Of a stretch of DNA of 64,000 nt, positions 27,080 to 36,521 are shown one piece after another. The DNA lies in the NCBI RefSeq assembly GCF_050157905.1, contig NZ_JBKIWZ010000001.1, positions 3,224,001-3,288,000 of the forward strand, read 5' to 3'. Under the pieces are notes generated by a model. It was not told the DNA's origin. It did not search any database and was given only the letters and a program-made list of their open reading frames with translations. The stretch's first letter is position 1. The number at the start of each line of letters is the position of its first letter. The stretch is from Pantoea sp050157905 (GTDB lineage: Bacteria; Pseudomonadota; Gammaproteobacteria; Enterobacterales; Enterobacteriaceae). Made by a program: the position numbers and the translations under genes.

Positions 27080-27946
27080 ATGGCCGGCGCAAAAGAGATA
27101 CGAAGCAAGATCGGAAGCGTGAAAAACACGCAGAAGATCACCAAAGCGATGGAAATGGTCGCCGCCTCCAAAATGCGTAAAACGCAGGAACGCATGGCGG
27201 CCAGCCGTCCGTATGCAGACACCATGCGCAAAGTGATTGGTCACCTTGCGTTGGGTAATCTGGAATACAAGCACCCTTACCTGGAAGAGCGCGACGTGAA
27301 GCGCGTCGGCTACCTGGTCGTTTCAACAGACCGCGGGCTTTGTGGTGGTTTGAACATTAACCTGTTCAAAAAATTACTGGCGGATATGAAGTCCTGGTCC
27401 GATAAAGGCGTGCAGAGCGATCTGTCGATTATCGGCTCTAAAGGGGCGTCATTCTTCAGTGCTGTGGGTGGCAACATCGTGGCGCAGGTTAGCGGCATGG
27501 GCGATAAACCTGCCCTGTCCGATCTGATCGGCCCGGTAAAAGTGATGTTGCAGGCTTATGATGAAGGCCGCATCGACAAGCTGATGATCGTCAGTAACAA
27601 GTTCAATAACACCATGTCTCAGACTCCGACCATCACCCAACTGCTGCCGTTAGCGCCAGCGGAAGGTGAAGAAGAGATGAAGGCGAAGACCTGGGATTAC
27701 CTGTACGAACCCGATCCGAAAGCGCTGCTGGATACCCTGCTGCGTCGTTATGTCGAATCGCAGGTTTATCAGGGTGTGGTGGAAAATCTGGCCAGTGAGC
27801 AGGCCGCACGTATGGTGGCAATGAAAGCTGCAACCGACAACGGCGGAAATCTGATCAAAGAGCTGCAGTTGATTTACAACAAAGCTCGTCAGGCCAGCAT
27901 CACCCAGGAACTTACCGAGATCGTCTCGGGGGCCTCCGCGGTTTAA
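27080..27946 (+). CDS. atpG: ATP synthase F1 subunit gamma
   Basis: 288 residues. Central rotor shaft: the N-terminal helix MAGAKEIRSKIGSVKNTQKI and the C-terminal helix with ASEQAARMVAMKAATDNGGN form the coiled coil, around a Rossmann-like middle (STDRGLCGGLN). It lies 52 nt after atpA. Confidence 0.97.
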   Translation: MAGAKEIRSKIGSVKNTQKITKAMEMVAASKMRKTQERMAASRPYADTMRKVIGHLALGNLEYKHPYLEERDVKRVGYLVVSTDRGLCGGLNINLFKKLLADMKSWSDKGVQSDLSIIGSKGASFFSAVGGNIVAQVSGMGDKPALSDLIGPVKVMLQAYDEGRIDKLMIVSNKFNNTMSQTPTITQLLPLAPAEGEEEMKAKTWDYLYEPDPKALLDTLLRRYVESQVYQGVVENLASEQAARMVAMKAATDNGGNLIKELQLIYNKARQASITQELTEIVSGASAV

Positions 27947-27976
27947 CCAGGTTTGGAATTAGGTAGAGGATTCAAG

Positions 27977-29374
27977 ATGGCAACTGGAAAGATTGTCCAG
28001 ATTATCGGCGCCGTTGTTGACGTCGAATTCCCTCAGGACGCGGTACCGCAAGTGTACAGCGCCCTTGAGGTGATGAATGGTGATGCGCGTCTGGTGCTGG
28101 AAGTTCAGCAGCAGCTGGGCGGCGGCGTAGTACGTACCATTGCAATGGGTACGTCTGATGGCCTGAAGCGTGGTCTGAGTGTCAACGACCTGCAGAAACC
28201 GATTCAGGTACCCGTCGGTAAAGCGACCCTGGGCCGTATCATGAACGTTCTCGGCGAGCCAATCGATATGAAAGGCGACCTGAAAGAAGAAGATGGCAGC
28301 GCAGTAGAGATCGCCTCTATTCACCGTGCAGCGCCTTCTTATGAAGAACAGTCTAACTCGCAGGAACTGCTGGAAACCGGCATCAAGGTTATCGACCTGA
28401 TGTGCCCGTTTGCTAAAGGCGGTAAAGTGGGTCTGTTCGGTGGTGCGGGTGTAGGTAAAACCGTCAACATGATGGAACTGATCCGTAACATCGCGGCTGA
28501 ACACTCAGGTTACTCTGTGTTTGCCGGTGTGGGTGAGCGTACTCGTGAGGGTAACGACTTCTACCACGAAATGACCGACTCAAACGTTATCGATAAAGTT
28601 GCCCTGGTCTATGGCCAGATGAACGAGCCGCCGGGTAACCGTCTGCGCGTGGCACTGACCGGTCTGACCATGGCGGAAAAATTCCGTGATGAAGGCCGCG
28701 ACGTTCTGCTGTTCATCGATAACATCTACCGTTACACCCTGGCCGGTACAGAAGTGTCTGCACTGCTGGGTCGTATGCCATCTGCAGTAGGTTACCAGCC
28801 AACGCTGGCCGAAGAGATGGGTGTGTTGCAGGAGCGTATTACCTCCACCAAAACCGGTTCAATCACCTCCGTACAGGCCGTTTACGTCCCTGCGGATGAC
28901 CTGACTGACCCGTCACCAGCGACCACCTTTGCGCACTTAGACTCAACCGTTACGCTGAGCCGTCAGATCGCCTCTCTGGGTATCTACCCGGCCGTTGACC
29001 CGCTGGATTCCACCAGCCGTCAGCTGGATCCGCTGGTTGTGGGTCAGGAGCACTATGATGTTGCGCGTGGCGTTCAGTCACTGCTGCAGCGTTATCAGGA
29101 GCTGAAAGACATCATCGCCATCCTCGGTATGGATGAGCTGTCTGAAGAAGACAAACTGCTGGTGGCACGTGCGCGTAAGATTCAGCGCTTCCTGTCTCAG
29201 CCATTCTTCGTAGCGGAAGTATTCACCGGTTCACCGGGCAAATACGTTACGCTGAAAGACACTATCCGTGGCTTTAAAGGCATCATGGAAGGTGAGTTTG
29301 ACCACCTGCCAGAGCAGGCCTTCTACATGGTTGGTGCCATCGAAGAAGCCGTGGAAAAAGCGAAGAAACTGTAA
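27977..29374 (+). CDS. atpD: ATP synthase F1 subunit beta
   Basis: Catalytic subunit with Walker A GGAGVGKT, catalytic glutamate in GVGERTREGND and the signature PAVDPLDSTS. The start at 27977 (MATGKIVQIIG) matches E. coli; an earlier ATG at 27953 has no homology. The protein is 465 residues against 460 in E. coli: the extra five lie between GDLKEEDGS and SIHRAAPSYEE in the loop before the nucleotide domain. Confidence 0.98.
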   Translation: MATGKIVQIIGAVVDVEFPQDAVPQVYSALEVMNGDARLVLEVQQQLGGGVVRTIAMGTSDGLKRGLSVNDLQKPIQVPVGKATLGRIMNVLGEPIDMKGDLKEEDGSAVEIASIHRAAPSYEEQSNSQELLETGIKVIDLMCPFAKGGKVGLFGGAGVGKTVNMMELIRNIAAEHSGYSVFAGVGERTREGNDFYHEMTDSNVIDKVALVYGQMNEPPGNRLRVALTGLTMAEKFRDEGRDVLLFIDNIYRYTLAGTEVSALLGRMPSAVGYQPTLAEEMGVLQERITSTKTGSITSVQAVYVPADDLTDPSPATTFAHLDSTVTLSRQIASLGIYPAVDPLDSTSRQLDPLVVGQEHYDVARGVQSLLQRYQELKDIIAILGMDELSEEDKLLVARARKIQRFLSQPFFVAEVFTGSPGKYVTLKDTIRGFKGIMEGEFDHLPEQAFYMVGAIEEAVEKAKKL

Positions 29375-29398
29375 TAACGGTTTCCCGGGAGGAAGATT

Positions 29399-29818
29399 AT
29401 GGCTATGACTTATCACCTGGATGTGGTCAGCGCAGAAGAACAGCTGTTCTCTGGTCTGGTACAGAAAATTCAGGTGTCAGGTAGCGAAGGTGAACTGGGG
29501 ATTTTCCCTGGCCATGCGCCGCTGCTGACTGCCATTAAGCCTGGAATGATCCGTATCGTGAAACAGCACGGTGAAGAGGAGTATATTTACCTCTCTGGCG
29601 GCGTGCTGGAAGTGCAACCGGGCAGCAGCACTGTCCTGGCCGATACCGCGATTCGCGGTACCGACCTGGATGAAGCGCGTGCTCTGGAAGCAAAACGCAA
29701 AGCAGAAGAGCACATGAACAGCAGCCACGGCGACGTGGACTATGCTCAGGCCTCTGCCGAGCTGGCGAAAGCCATTGCTAAACTGCGCGTGATCGAACTG
29801 ACCAAAAAAGCGATGTAA
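29399..29818 (+). CDS. atpC: ATP synthase F1 subunit epsilon
   Basis: 139 residues, as in E. coli. N-terminal beta sandwich (YHLDVVSAEEQLFSG, GELGIFPGHAPLL) and a C-terminal helical pair that can inhibit ATP hydrolysis. Last gene of the operon, directly followed by a strong terminator. Confidence 0.97.
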   Translation: MAMTYHLDVVSAEEQLFSGLVQKIQVSGSEGELGIFPGHAPLLTAIKPGMIRIVKQHGEEEYIYLSGGVLEVQPGSSTVLADTAIRGTDLDEARALEAKRKAEEHMNSSHGDVDYAQASAELAKAIAKLRVIELTKKAM

Positions 29819-29840
29819 TCCAGCTTTATGCGTCACGAAA

Positions 29841-29868
29841 TGCCAGCCCTCGGGCTGGCATTTTTTTT
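29841..29868 (+). terminator. Rho-independent terminator of the atp operon
   Basis: Perfect 9-bp stem TGCCAGCCC/GGGCTGGCA with a 2-nt loop, followed by eight T residues. It lies 22 nt after the atpC stop and is the clearest intrinsic terminator in the window. Confidence 0.95.
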
Positions 29869-29978
29869 GTCTGACCAGCCCGATCTGCCTGTTCGCCTAA
29901 TTTCGGCCTGAGAAAAATGTAGTAATCTCAACCCCAAACCGCTTTACTTTCACCCGTAAAAATTCACTCAGGATGGTT

Positions 29979-31349
29979 ATGTCTAACAGTGCAATGAGTG
30001 TGGTGATCCTGGCCGCTGGCAAGGGCACCCGTATGTATTCCGATCTGCCTAAAGTGCTGCACACGCTGGCAGGCAAACCGATGGTTCAGCATGTGATTGA
30101 TGCCGCTAAAGGGCTGGGTGCGCAGCAGGTGCATCTGGTTTATGGCCACGGCGGCGACCGTCTCAAAGCGACGCTGACCGACAGCACACTTAACTGGGTG
30201 CTGCAGGCGGAGCAGCTCGGCACCGGCCATGCGATGCAGCAGGCGGCGCCGGCATTTGCTGACGATGAAGACATTATGATGCTCTACGGCGACGTGCCGC
30301 TGATCGCCGGGGCCACGCTGCAGCGTCTGCGTGATGCAAAACCCGAGGGCGGCATCGGTTTACTCACCGTCGTGCTGGACGATCCCACTGGCTACGGCCG
30401 TATTGTGCGTGAAAACGGCATCATCACCGGCATTGTCGAGCAGAAAGATGCCAGTCCGGCAGAGCTCCGCATCAATGAGATCAATACCGGCATCCTGATT
30501 GCCAACGGCGGCGATCTGAAACGCTGGCTGGCGCAGCTCACCAATAACAACGCGCAGGGTGAATATTACATTACCGACATCATCGCGCTGGCGCATCTGG
30601 AGGGGCGGATGATTAAGGCGGTCCATCCAGCACGCATCAGTGAAACCGATGGCGTGAATAACCGGCTGCAGCTGGCAACCTTGGAGCGCACCTTCCAGGC
30701 TGAGCAGGCAGAAAAACTGCTGCTGGCGGGCGTGATGCTGCGCGATCCGGCGCGGTTCGACCTGCGCGGCACGCTGACGCATGGCCGGGATGTGGAAATC
30801 GATACTAACGTCATTATTGAAGGCGATGTCACGCTGGGGGCGCGCGTGAAAATCGGCACGGGCTGCGTGATCAGAAACAGCGTGATTGGCGACGACTGCG
30901 AAATCAGCCCCTATACGGTGATCGAGGATGCAAATCTGGCGACCGCCTGTACCGTCGGTCCCTTTGCCCGTCTGCGTCCTGGCAGCGAGCTGGCGGAGGC
31001 CGCCCACGTAGGCAACTTCGTTGAAATGAAAAAAGCACGCCTGGGCAAGGGATCAAAAGCCGGTCACCTCTCCTATCTCGGTGACGCCGAGATTGGCAAT
31101 AACGTAAACATCGGCGCGGGCACCATTACCTGTAACTATGATGGCGCCAATAAATCGAAAACCGTGATCGGCGATGATGTCTTTGTAGGATCGGACACCC
31201 AGCTGGTGGCGCCGGTCAGCGTGGCGGCAGGCACCACCATTGCAGCAGGCACCACCATCATGAAGGATGTGACTGAGGCAGGTCTGGTCTACAACGGCAA
31301 AGCGCAGAATCACAAAGCGGACTGGCAGCGTCCGGTAAAGAAAAAATAA
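29979..31349 (+). CDS. glmU: Bifunctional GlmU: GlcNAc-1-P uridyltransferase / GlcN-1-P acetyltransferase
   Basis: 456 residues, as E. coli. The N-terminal pyrophosphorylase domain has LAAGKGTRMYSDLPKVLH (about 11-28) and LYGDVPL; the C-terminal left-handed beta-helix has hexapeptide repeats (VIIEGDVTLGARVKIGTG onward) and the acetyltransferase region RLGKGSKAGHLSYLGDAEIG. The ATG at 29979 is favoured because the AGGA site overlaps the ATG at 29973. The last 25 residues before the conserved WQRPVKKK read GLVYNGKAQNHKAD and differ from the E. coli sequence there. It makes UDP-GlcNAc for wall and LPS. Confidence 0.96.
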   Translation: MSNSAMSVVILAAGKGTRMYSDLPKVLHTLAGKPMVQHVIDAAKGLGAQQVHLVYGHGGDRLKATLTDSTLNWVLQAEQLGTGHAMQQAAPAFADDEDIMMLYGDVPLIAGATLQRLRDAKPEGGIGLLTVVLDDPTGYGRIVRENGIITGIVEQKDASPAELRINEINTGILIANGGDLKRWLAQLTNNNAQGEYYITDIIALAHLEGRMIKAVHPARISETDGVNNRLQLATLERTFQAEQAEKLLLAGVMLRDPARFDLRGTLTHGRDVEIDTNVIIEGDVTLGARVKIGTGCVIRNSVIGDDCEISPYTVIEDANLATACTVGPFARLRPGSELAEAAHVGNFVEMKKARLGKGSKAGHLSYLGDAEIGNNVNIGAGTITCNYDGANKSKTVIGDDVFVGSDTQLVAPVSVAAGTTIAAGTTIMKDVTEAGLVYNGKAQNHKADWQRPVKKK

Positions 31350-31357
31350 AATTTTAA

Positions 31358-31378
31358 CGGCCCGCTTTACGCGGGCCG
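31358..31378 (+). terminator. Hairpin between glmU and glmS
   Basis: 8-bp stem CGGCCCGC/GCGGGCCG with a 5-nt loop, not followed by a T-run. In E. coli glmUS are co-transcribed and the mRNA is processed between the genes. This structure may protect the glmU 3' end or attenuate read-through. Confidence 0.45.
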
Positions 31379-31502
31379 ATGCAGTGCAGTGCCAGAACTA
31401 TAATCCCCACTCTCTACAAGGCTCGGGGAACCGGCAACGCCGGATATCAGGTCGCATGACAACAGAAGTGGCGAAAAGCCATGTAGTCAGGAAAACATCA
31501 TT

Positions 31503-33332
31503 ATGTGTGGAATTGTTGGTGCAGTAGCACAACGCGATATTGCAGAGATCCTGCTGGAAGGTCTGCGTCGTCTTGAATATCGCGGATATGATTCGGCCGG
31601 TCTGGCCGTGGTCGATCGTCAGGGGCACGTTACGCGCCTGCGTCGTTTGGGAAAAGTGCAGAAACTGGCGGAAGCGGCCGAACAGCAGCCGCTGATTGGG
31701 GGCACCGGTATCGCGCATACGCGCTGGGCCACCCATGGTGAGCCTTCGGAGGCGAACGCGCATCCGCATGTCTCAGAGCACATCATCATCGTACACAACG
31801 GCATCATTGAGAACCATGAGCCGCTTCGCGCGGAGCTGATCGAACGTGGCTACGTCTTTGCCTCTGAAACCGACACCGAAGTGGTGGCACATCTGGTTCA
31901 CTGGGAGCAGAAGCAGGGCGGTTCGCTGCGCGAAGTTGTGCTGCGGGTCATCCCACAACTGCGGGGTGCCTATGGCATGGTGATCATGGACAGCCGCGAT
32001 CCGTCACTGCTGGTGGCCGCCCGCTCCGGCAGTCCGCTGGTTATCGGTCGCGGCGTCGGTGAAAACTTTATTGCCTCCGATCAGCTCGCTCTGCTGCCGG
32101 TCACCCGCCGGTTTATCTATCTGGAAGAGGGTGATATTGCTGAGATCAGCCGTCGTGATGTCACGATCGTTGATCGTGAAGGCAACACGGTGACGCGCGC
32201 GGAGATCGAATCAAATCTGCAATATGATGCCGGTGACAAGGGCATCTACCGCCACTATATGCAGAAAGAGATCTACGAACAGCCGATGGCGCTGAAAAGC
32301 ACCCTGAGCGGCCGGTTCAGCCAGGGACAGGTTGATCTCAGCGAACTGGGCGCGGGCGCAGAGGCGCTGCTGAGCCAGGTCGAGCATATCCAGATTATCG
32401 CCTGTGGCACCTCCTATAATTCCGGCATGGTGTCACGCTACTGGTTTGAGTCGCTGGCCAACATTCCCTGCGATGTGGAAATCGCCTCGGAATTCCGCTA
32501 TCGCAAATCCGCGGTACGCAAAAACAGCCTGCTGATTACCCTGTCGCAGTCCGGCGAAACGGCTGATACGCTGGCGGCGCTGCGTCTCTCGAAAGAGCTG
32601 GGCTACCTGGGATCGCTGGCGGTCTGCAACGTGGCGGGTTCATCCCTGGTGCGCGAGTCTGACCTGGCGCTGATGACCAAAGCGGGCACCGAAATCGGCG
32701 TCGCCTCCACCAAAGCTTTTACCACGCAGCTCGCAGTGCTGCTGATGCTGGTGGCGAAACTGGGCCGGTTGAAAGGGATGTCTGCCGACACCGAGCATGA
32801 GATCGTGCATGCGCTGCAGGCGCTGCCGAGCCGCATTGAGCAGATGCTGGCGCAGGATAAGCTGATTGAGAATCTGGCCGAAGGCTTCTCCGACAAGCAT
32901 CACGCGCTGTTCCTGGGCCGTGGCGATCAGTATCCGATCGCGATGGAAGGGGCGCTGAAGCTCAAGGAGATCTCCTACATTCATGCAGAGGCCTACGCTG
33001 CAGGCGAGCTGAAACATGGCCCGCTGGCACTGATCGATGCCGATATGCCGGTGATCGTGGTAGCCCCTAACAACGAACTGCTGGAAAAGCTCAAGTCCAA
33101 CATCGAAGAGGTGCGCGCGCGTGGTGGTCTGCTCTACGTCTTTGCGGACCAGGATGCGGGCTTCAGCGACAGCGACGGGATGAAGATTATCCCGCTGCCA
33201 CATGTGGAAGAGGTGATTGCGCCAATCTTCTACACCGTGCCGTTGCAGTTACTCTCCTATCACGTCGCCCTGATTAAAGGCACCGACGTCGACCAGCCAC
33301 GTAACCTGGCTAAATCGGTTACCGTGGAATAA
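31503..33332 (+). CDS. glmS: Glucosamine-6-phosphate synthase
   Basis: 609 residues, as E. coli. N-terminal glutaminase domain with nucleophile Cys2 (MCGIVGAV) and two C-terminal SIS domains (ACGTSYNSGMVSRYW, SQSGETADTLAAL). It converts fructose 6-phosphate and glutamine to glucosamine 6-phosphate. The 150-nt leader after glmU contains a small hairpin TGGC-GAAAA-GCCA at about 31468-31480, placed where E. coli has the stem opened by the GlmZ small RNA; I could not confirm the pairing. Confidence 0.97.
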   Translation: MCGIVGAVAQRDIAEILLEGLRRLEYRGYDSAGLAVVDRQGHVTRLRRLGKVQKLAEAAEQQPLIGGTGIAHTRWATHGEPSEANAHPHVSEHIIIVHNGIIENHEPLRAELIERGYVFASETDTEVVAHLVHWEQKQGGSLREVVLRVIPQLRGAYGMVIMDSRDPSLLVAARSGSPLVIGRGVGENFIASDQLALLPVTRRFIYLEEGDIAEISRRDVTIVDREGNTVTRAEIESNLQYDAGDKGIYRHYMQKEIYEQPMALKSTLSGRFSQGQVDLSELGAGAEALLSQVEHIQIIACGTSYNSGMVSRYWFESLANIPCDVEIASEFRYRKSAVRKNSLLITLSQSGETADTLAALRLSKELGYLGSLAVCNVAGSSLVRESDLALMTKAGTEIGVASTKAFTTQLAVLLMLVAKLGRLKGMSADTEHEIVHALQALPSRIEQMLAQDKLIENLAEGFSDKHHALFLGRGDQYPIAMEGALKLKEISYIHAEAYAAGELKHGPLALIDADMPVIVVAPNNELLEKLKSNIEEVRARGGLLYVFADQDAGFSDSDGMKIIPLPHVEEVIAPIFYTVPLQLLSYHVALIKGTDVDQPRNLAKSVTVE

Positions 33333-33334
33333 AA

Positions 33335-33360
33335 AAGTGGGCCCCGTCGTGGGCCCGCTT
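33335..33360 (+). terminator. Terminator after glmS
   Basis: Stem AAGTGGGCCC/GGGCCCGCTT with one G-U pair and a 6-nt loop, starting 3 nt after the glmS stop, preceded by A6 and followed by CATTTC. It is moderately convincing as an intrinsic terminator separating glmS from the Pho-controlled pstS promoter. Confidence 0.6.
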
Positions 33361-33372
33361 CATTTCAGCGCA

Positions 33373-33427
33373 CTGTCATATAACTGTCATATTTCGTACA
33401 TTTCACTGTCATCAAACTGTCCTATTT
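33373..33427 (+). promoter_or_regulatory. Tandem PhoB-binding sites (Pho boxes) of pstS
   Basis: Five consecutive 11-bp units begin at 33373, 33384, 33395, 33406 and 33417: CTGTCATATAA, CTGTCATATTT, CGTACATTTCA, CTGTCATCAAA, CTGTCCTATTT. Four match the PhoB half-site CTGTCAT; the middle one is degenerate. They form two Pho boxes (33373-33390, 33406-33423) 33 bp apart on the same helical face. PhoB-P would activate pstSCAB-phoU in phosphate starvation. Confidence 0.93.
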
Positions 33428-33497
33428 TCCCTCCTGCAGCAATCACTGACTCTTACTAAAACGGCCCCGAGCCTGACTTTTCTCCCCTGGAGGGAAC

Positions 33498-34541
33498 ATG
33501 ACACTGATGCGTAGCACCGTAGCCCGACTCCTCGCCACCACTTTCGCTGTAAGCGCGGTCTCTGCTTTTGCGGCAACCGATCTCACTGGCGCAGGCGGGA
33601 CGTTCCCGGCGCCGGTTTATGCCAAGTGGGCAGCAGAATATCAGCAAGCCACCGGTAGCAAAATTAACTACCAGGGTATCGGTTCATCTGGCGGCGTGAA
33701 ACAGATCATCGCCAAAACCGTGGATTTCGGTGCGTCAGATGCACCGATGAAAGAGGAAGACCTGCAGAAAAATGGCCTGTTCCAGTTCCCGACCGTAATC
33801 GGTGGCGTGGTGCTGGCGGTTAACCTGCCGGGCATCAAGTCAGGTCAGCTGACGCTGGATGGCAAAACCGTGGGTGATATCTACCTCGGCACCATCAAAA
33901 AGTGGAACGACCCGGCGATTGCGAAACTCAACCCGGGTGTGAAACTGCCGGAAACCAACATCAACGTGGTACGCCGCGCTGACGGTTCAGGCACCTCCTT
34001 CGTCTTCACCAGCTATCTGGCGAAAGTGAACGAAGAGTGGAACAGCAAAATTGGTAAAGGCAACACCGTTAACTGGCCGGTCGGTCTGGGCGGTAAAGGC
34101 AATGACGGCGTCGCCGCCTTCGTTCAGCGTCTGCCGGGTTCCATCGGCTATGTGGAATACGCCTACGCCAAACAGAACAACCTGACCTACACCAGACTGA
34201 TGGATGCCGATGGCAAAGCGGTCGCGCCGAGCGAAACCAGCTTCAGCAATGCGGCGAAAGGCGCTGACTGGAGCAAATCGTTCGCACAGGATCTGACCTT
34301 CCAGAAGGGAACGGATGCCTGGCCTATCTCCTCAACCACCTTCATCCTGATCTACAAAGATCAGGCGAATGCGGCCAAGGGCGCCGAAGTGCTGAAGTTC
34401 TTTGACTGGGCGTACAAAAGCGGCAGCAAAACGGCCACCGCGCTGGATTACGCTGCGCTGCCGGATAGCGTGACCGAACAGATTCGCGCCGCCTGGAAAG
34501 CCAACATCAAAGACAGTTCTGGTAAAGCGCTGTATCAGTAA
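33498..34541 (+). CDS. pstS: Periplasmic phosphate-binding protein PstS
   Basis: 347 residues. Signal peptide cleaved near SAFA, then mature DLTGAGGTFPAPVYAKWAAE. Phosphate-contacting motifs GSSGGVKQI, DFGASDAP and RRADGSGTSFVF are intact. Ribosome site GGAGGG is 6 nt before the ATG. First gene of pstSCAB-phoU behind the Pho boxes. Confidence 0.97.
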   Translation: MTLMRSTVARLLATTFAVSAVSAFAATDLTGAGGTFPAPVYAKWAAEYQQATGSKINYQGIGSSGGVKQIIAKTVDFGASDAPMKEEDLQKNGLFQFPTVIGGVVLAVNLPGIKSGQLTLDGKTVGDIYLGTIKKWNDPAIAKLNPGVKLPETNINVVRRADGSGTSFVFTSYLAKVNEEWNSKIGKGNTVNWPVGLGGKGNDGVAAFVQRLPGSIGYVEYAYAKQNNLTYTRLMDADGKAVAPSETSFSNAAKGADWSKSFAQDLTFQKGTDAWPISSTTFILIYKDQANAAKGAEVLKFFDWAYKSGSKTATALDYAALPDSVTEQIRAAWKANIKDSSGKALYQ

Positions 34542-34581
34542 TGGACCGACCCTGACCGGACACTGCGCCGGTCAATCCTGC

Positions 34582-34600
34582 GGGCGGCGTGATGCCGCCC
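34582..34600 (+). terminator. Intercistronic hairpin between pstS and pstC
   Basis: 7-bp stem GGGCGGC/GCCGCCC in the 86-nt pstS-pstC gap, next to a second weaker inverted repeat GACCGG/CCGGTC. No U-run follows. It would favour accumulation of pstS mRNA over the downstream permease genes, as is known for binding-protein operons. Confidence 0.5.
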
Positions 34601-34627
34601 TGATAACTTCTGAAGACCGAGACTTTT

Positions 34628-35590
34628 ATGGCTGCAACGAAGCCGGCATTCAAAGCCCCAGGCAAACAGGGTGACAGAATTTTTGGCGCGCTGGTCAGGC
34701 TAGCGGCGCTGATTGTCCTGTTACTGATGGGCGGCATTATCGTCTCCCTGATCATCTCCTCGTGGCCCAGCATCCAGAAATTTGGTTTCGCCTTTTTGTG
34801 GACCAAAACCTGGGATGCGCCCAACGAACAGTTTGGCGCACTGGTACCGATCTACGGCACCCTTGTGACCTCGATTATCGCGCTGATCATCGCCGTGCCG
34901 GTGAGCTTTGGTATCGCGCTGTTCCTGACTGAACTCGCGCCAGGCTGGCTGCGTCGCCCGCTGGGCACCGCCATCGAACTGCTGGCGGCGATTCCGAGTA
35001 TTGTTTACGGCATGTGGGGCCTGTTTATCTTTGCGCCGCTGTTTGCCGAATATTTTCAGACGCCGGTCAACGACGTGATGTCGGGCATTCCGATTGTGGG
35101 CGAGCTCTTCTCCGGCCCCGCGTTCGGCATCGGGATCCTCGCCGCAGGCGTCATTCTGGCGATCATGATCATTCCTTACATCGCTTCGGTCATGCGCGAC
35201 GTCTTCGAGCAGACCCCGGTAATGATGAAAGAATCCGCCTACGGTATTGGCTGCACCACCTGGGAAGTGATCTGGCGCATCGTTCTGCCGTTTACCAAAA
35301 ACGGCGTGATTGGCGGGGTGATGCTGGGGCTGGGTCGTGCGCTGGGTGAGACGATGGCGGTGACCTTTATCATCGGCAACACCTACCAGCTCGACAGCCC
35401 GTCGCTGTTTATGCCGGGCAACAGTATCACCTCGGCGCTGGCCAACGAGTTCGCGGAAGCGGAGTCGGGCGTCCACGTCGCGGCGCTGATGGAGCTGGGC
35501 CTGATCCTGTTTGTGATTACCTTTATCGTGCTGGCGATTTCAAAACTGATGATTATGCGTCTGGCGAAAAGTGAAGGAGCGCGCTCATGA
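34628..35590 (+). CDS. pstC: Phosphate ABC transporter permease PstC
   Basis: 320 residues, six membrane helices. The permease coupling motif is MMKESAYGIGCTTWEVIWRIVLPFTKNGVIGG (EAA loop) near residues 200-230. N-terminal MAATKPAFKAPGKQG matches E. coli. It pairs with PstA to form the channel. The stop overlaps the pstA start by 4 nt. Confidence 0.97.
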   Translation: MAATKPAFKAPGKQGDRIFGALVRLAALIVLLLMGGIIVSLIISSWPSIQKFGFAFLWTKTWDAPNEQFGALVPIYGTLVTSIIALIIAVPVSFGIALFLTELAPGWLRRPLGTAIELLAAIPSIVYGMWGLFIFAPLFAEYFQTPVNDVMSGIPIVGELFSGPAFGIGILAAGVILAIMIIPYIASVMRDVFEQTPVMMKESAYGIGCTTWEVIWRIVLPFTKNGVIGGVMLGLGRALGETMAVTFIIGNTYQLDSPSLFMPGNSITSALANEFAEAESGVHVAALMELGLILFVITFIVLAISKLMIMRLAKSEGARS

Positions 35591-36477
35591 CCACGATTGA
35601 AATTCAGGCGCGTGCCGAACTGGACGCGTCACGCCGCAAAATGCAGGCCTGGCGCAGCACCAAAAATAAAATTGCCCTGACGCTGTCGATGCTGACGATG
35701 GCCTTCGGGCTGTTCTGGCTGGTCTGGATCCTGTTCACCACCGTGACGCGTGGCGTGGATGGCCTCTCCCTGTCGCTGTTCACCGAATCGACCCCACCAC
35801 CGAACACGGCAGGCGGCGGTCTGGCGAATGCCCTGGCGGGCAGTGGCTTACTGATTTTCTGGTCGACCTTTTTCGGGACGCCGCTGGGCATCATGGCCGG
35901 GATCTATCTGGCGGAGTATGGGCGCAAATCCGCTCTGTCAGAGGTCATCCGTTTTATTAACGATATTCTGCTGTCAGCACCTTCGATTGTGGTCGGCCTG
36001 TTCGTCTATACCCTTGTCGTGTCGCAGATGCAGCATTTTTCCGGCTGGGCCGGGGTGATTGCGCTGGCGCTGCTGCAGGTGCCGATTGTGATCCGCACGA
36101 CCGAAAACATGCTGCGTCTGGTGCCGGACAGCATGCGTGAAGCCGCCTATGCGCTTGGTACGCCGAAGTGGAAAATGATTTCGGCCATCACCCTGAAAGC
36201 GTCGGTCTCCGGGATTATCACCGGCGTGCTGCTGGCTATCGCCCGCATTGCGGGTGAAACCGCCCCGCTGCTGTTCACGGCGCTGTCGAACCAGTTCTGG
36301 AGCACCGACATGATGCAGCCGCTGGCGAACCTGCCGGTCACCATTTTTAAGTTCGCTATGAGCCCCTTCGCCGAATGGCAGAGCCTGGCCTGGGCAGGCG
36401 TGCTGATTATTACCTTCTGCGTGCTGCTGCTGAATATTCTGGCGCGGGTCATTTTCGCCAAAGGTAAACACGGTTAA
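35587..36477 (+). CDS. pstA: Phosphate ABC transporter permease PstA
   Basis: 296 residues, six membrane helices, EAA loop with MREAAYALGTPKWKMISAIT. ATGA overlap with pstC indicates coupled translation, in keeping with the 1:1 PstC-PstA heterodimer. Confidence 0.97.
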   Translation: MTTIEIQARAELDASRRKMQAWRSTKNKIALTLSMLTMAFGLFWLVWILFTTVTRGVDGLSLSLFTESTPPPNTAGGGLANALAGSGLLIFWSTFFGTPLGIMAGIYLAEYGRKSALSEVIRFINDILLSAPSIVVGLFVYTLVVSQMQHFSGWAGVIALALLQVPIVIRTTENMLRLVPDSMREAAYALGTPKWKMISAITLKASVSGIITGVLLAIARIAGETAPLLFTALSNQFWSTDMMQPLANLPVTIFKFAMSPFAEWQSLAWAGVLIITFCVLLLNILARVIFAKGKHG

Positions 36478-36521
36478 CTTCCGGCGCGGCCCTGAGCGGC
36501 GCCGTATAAGAGAGATGAATT

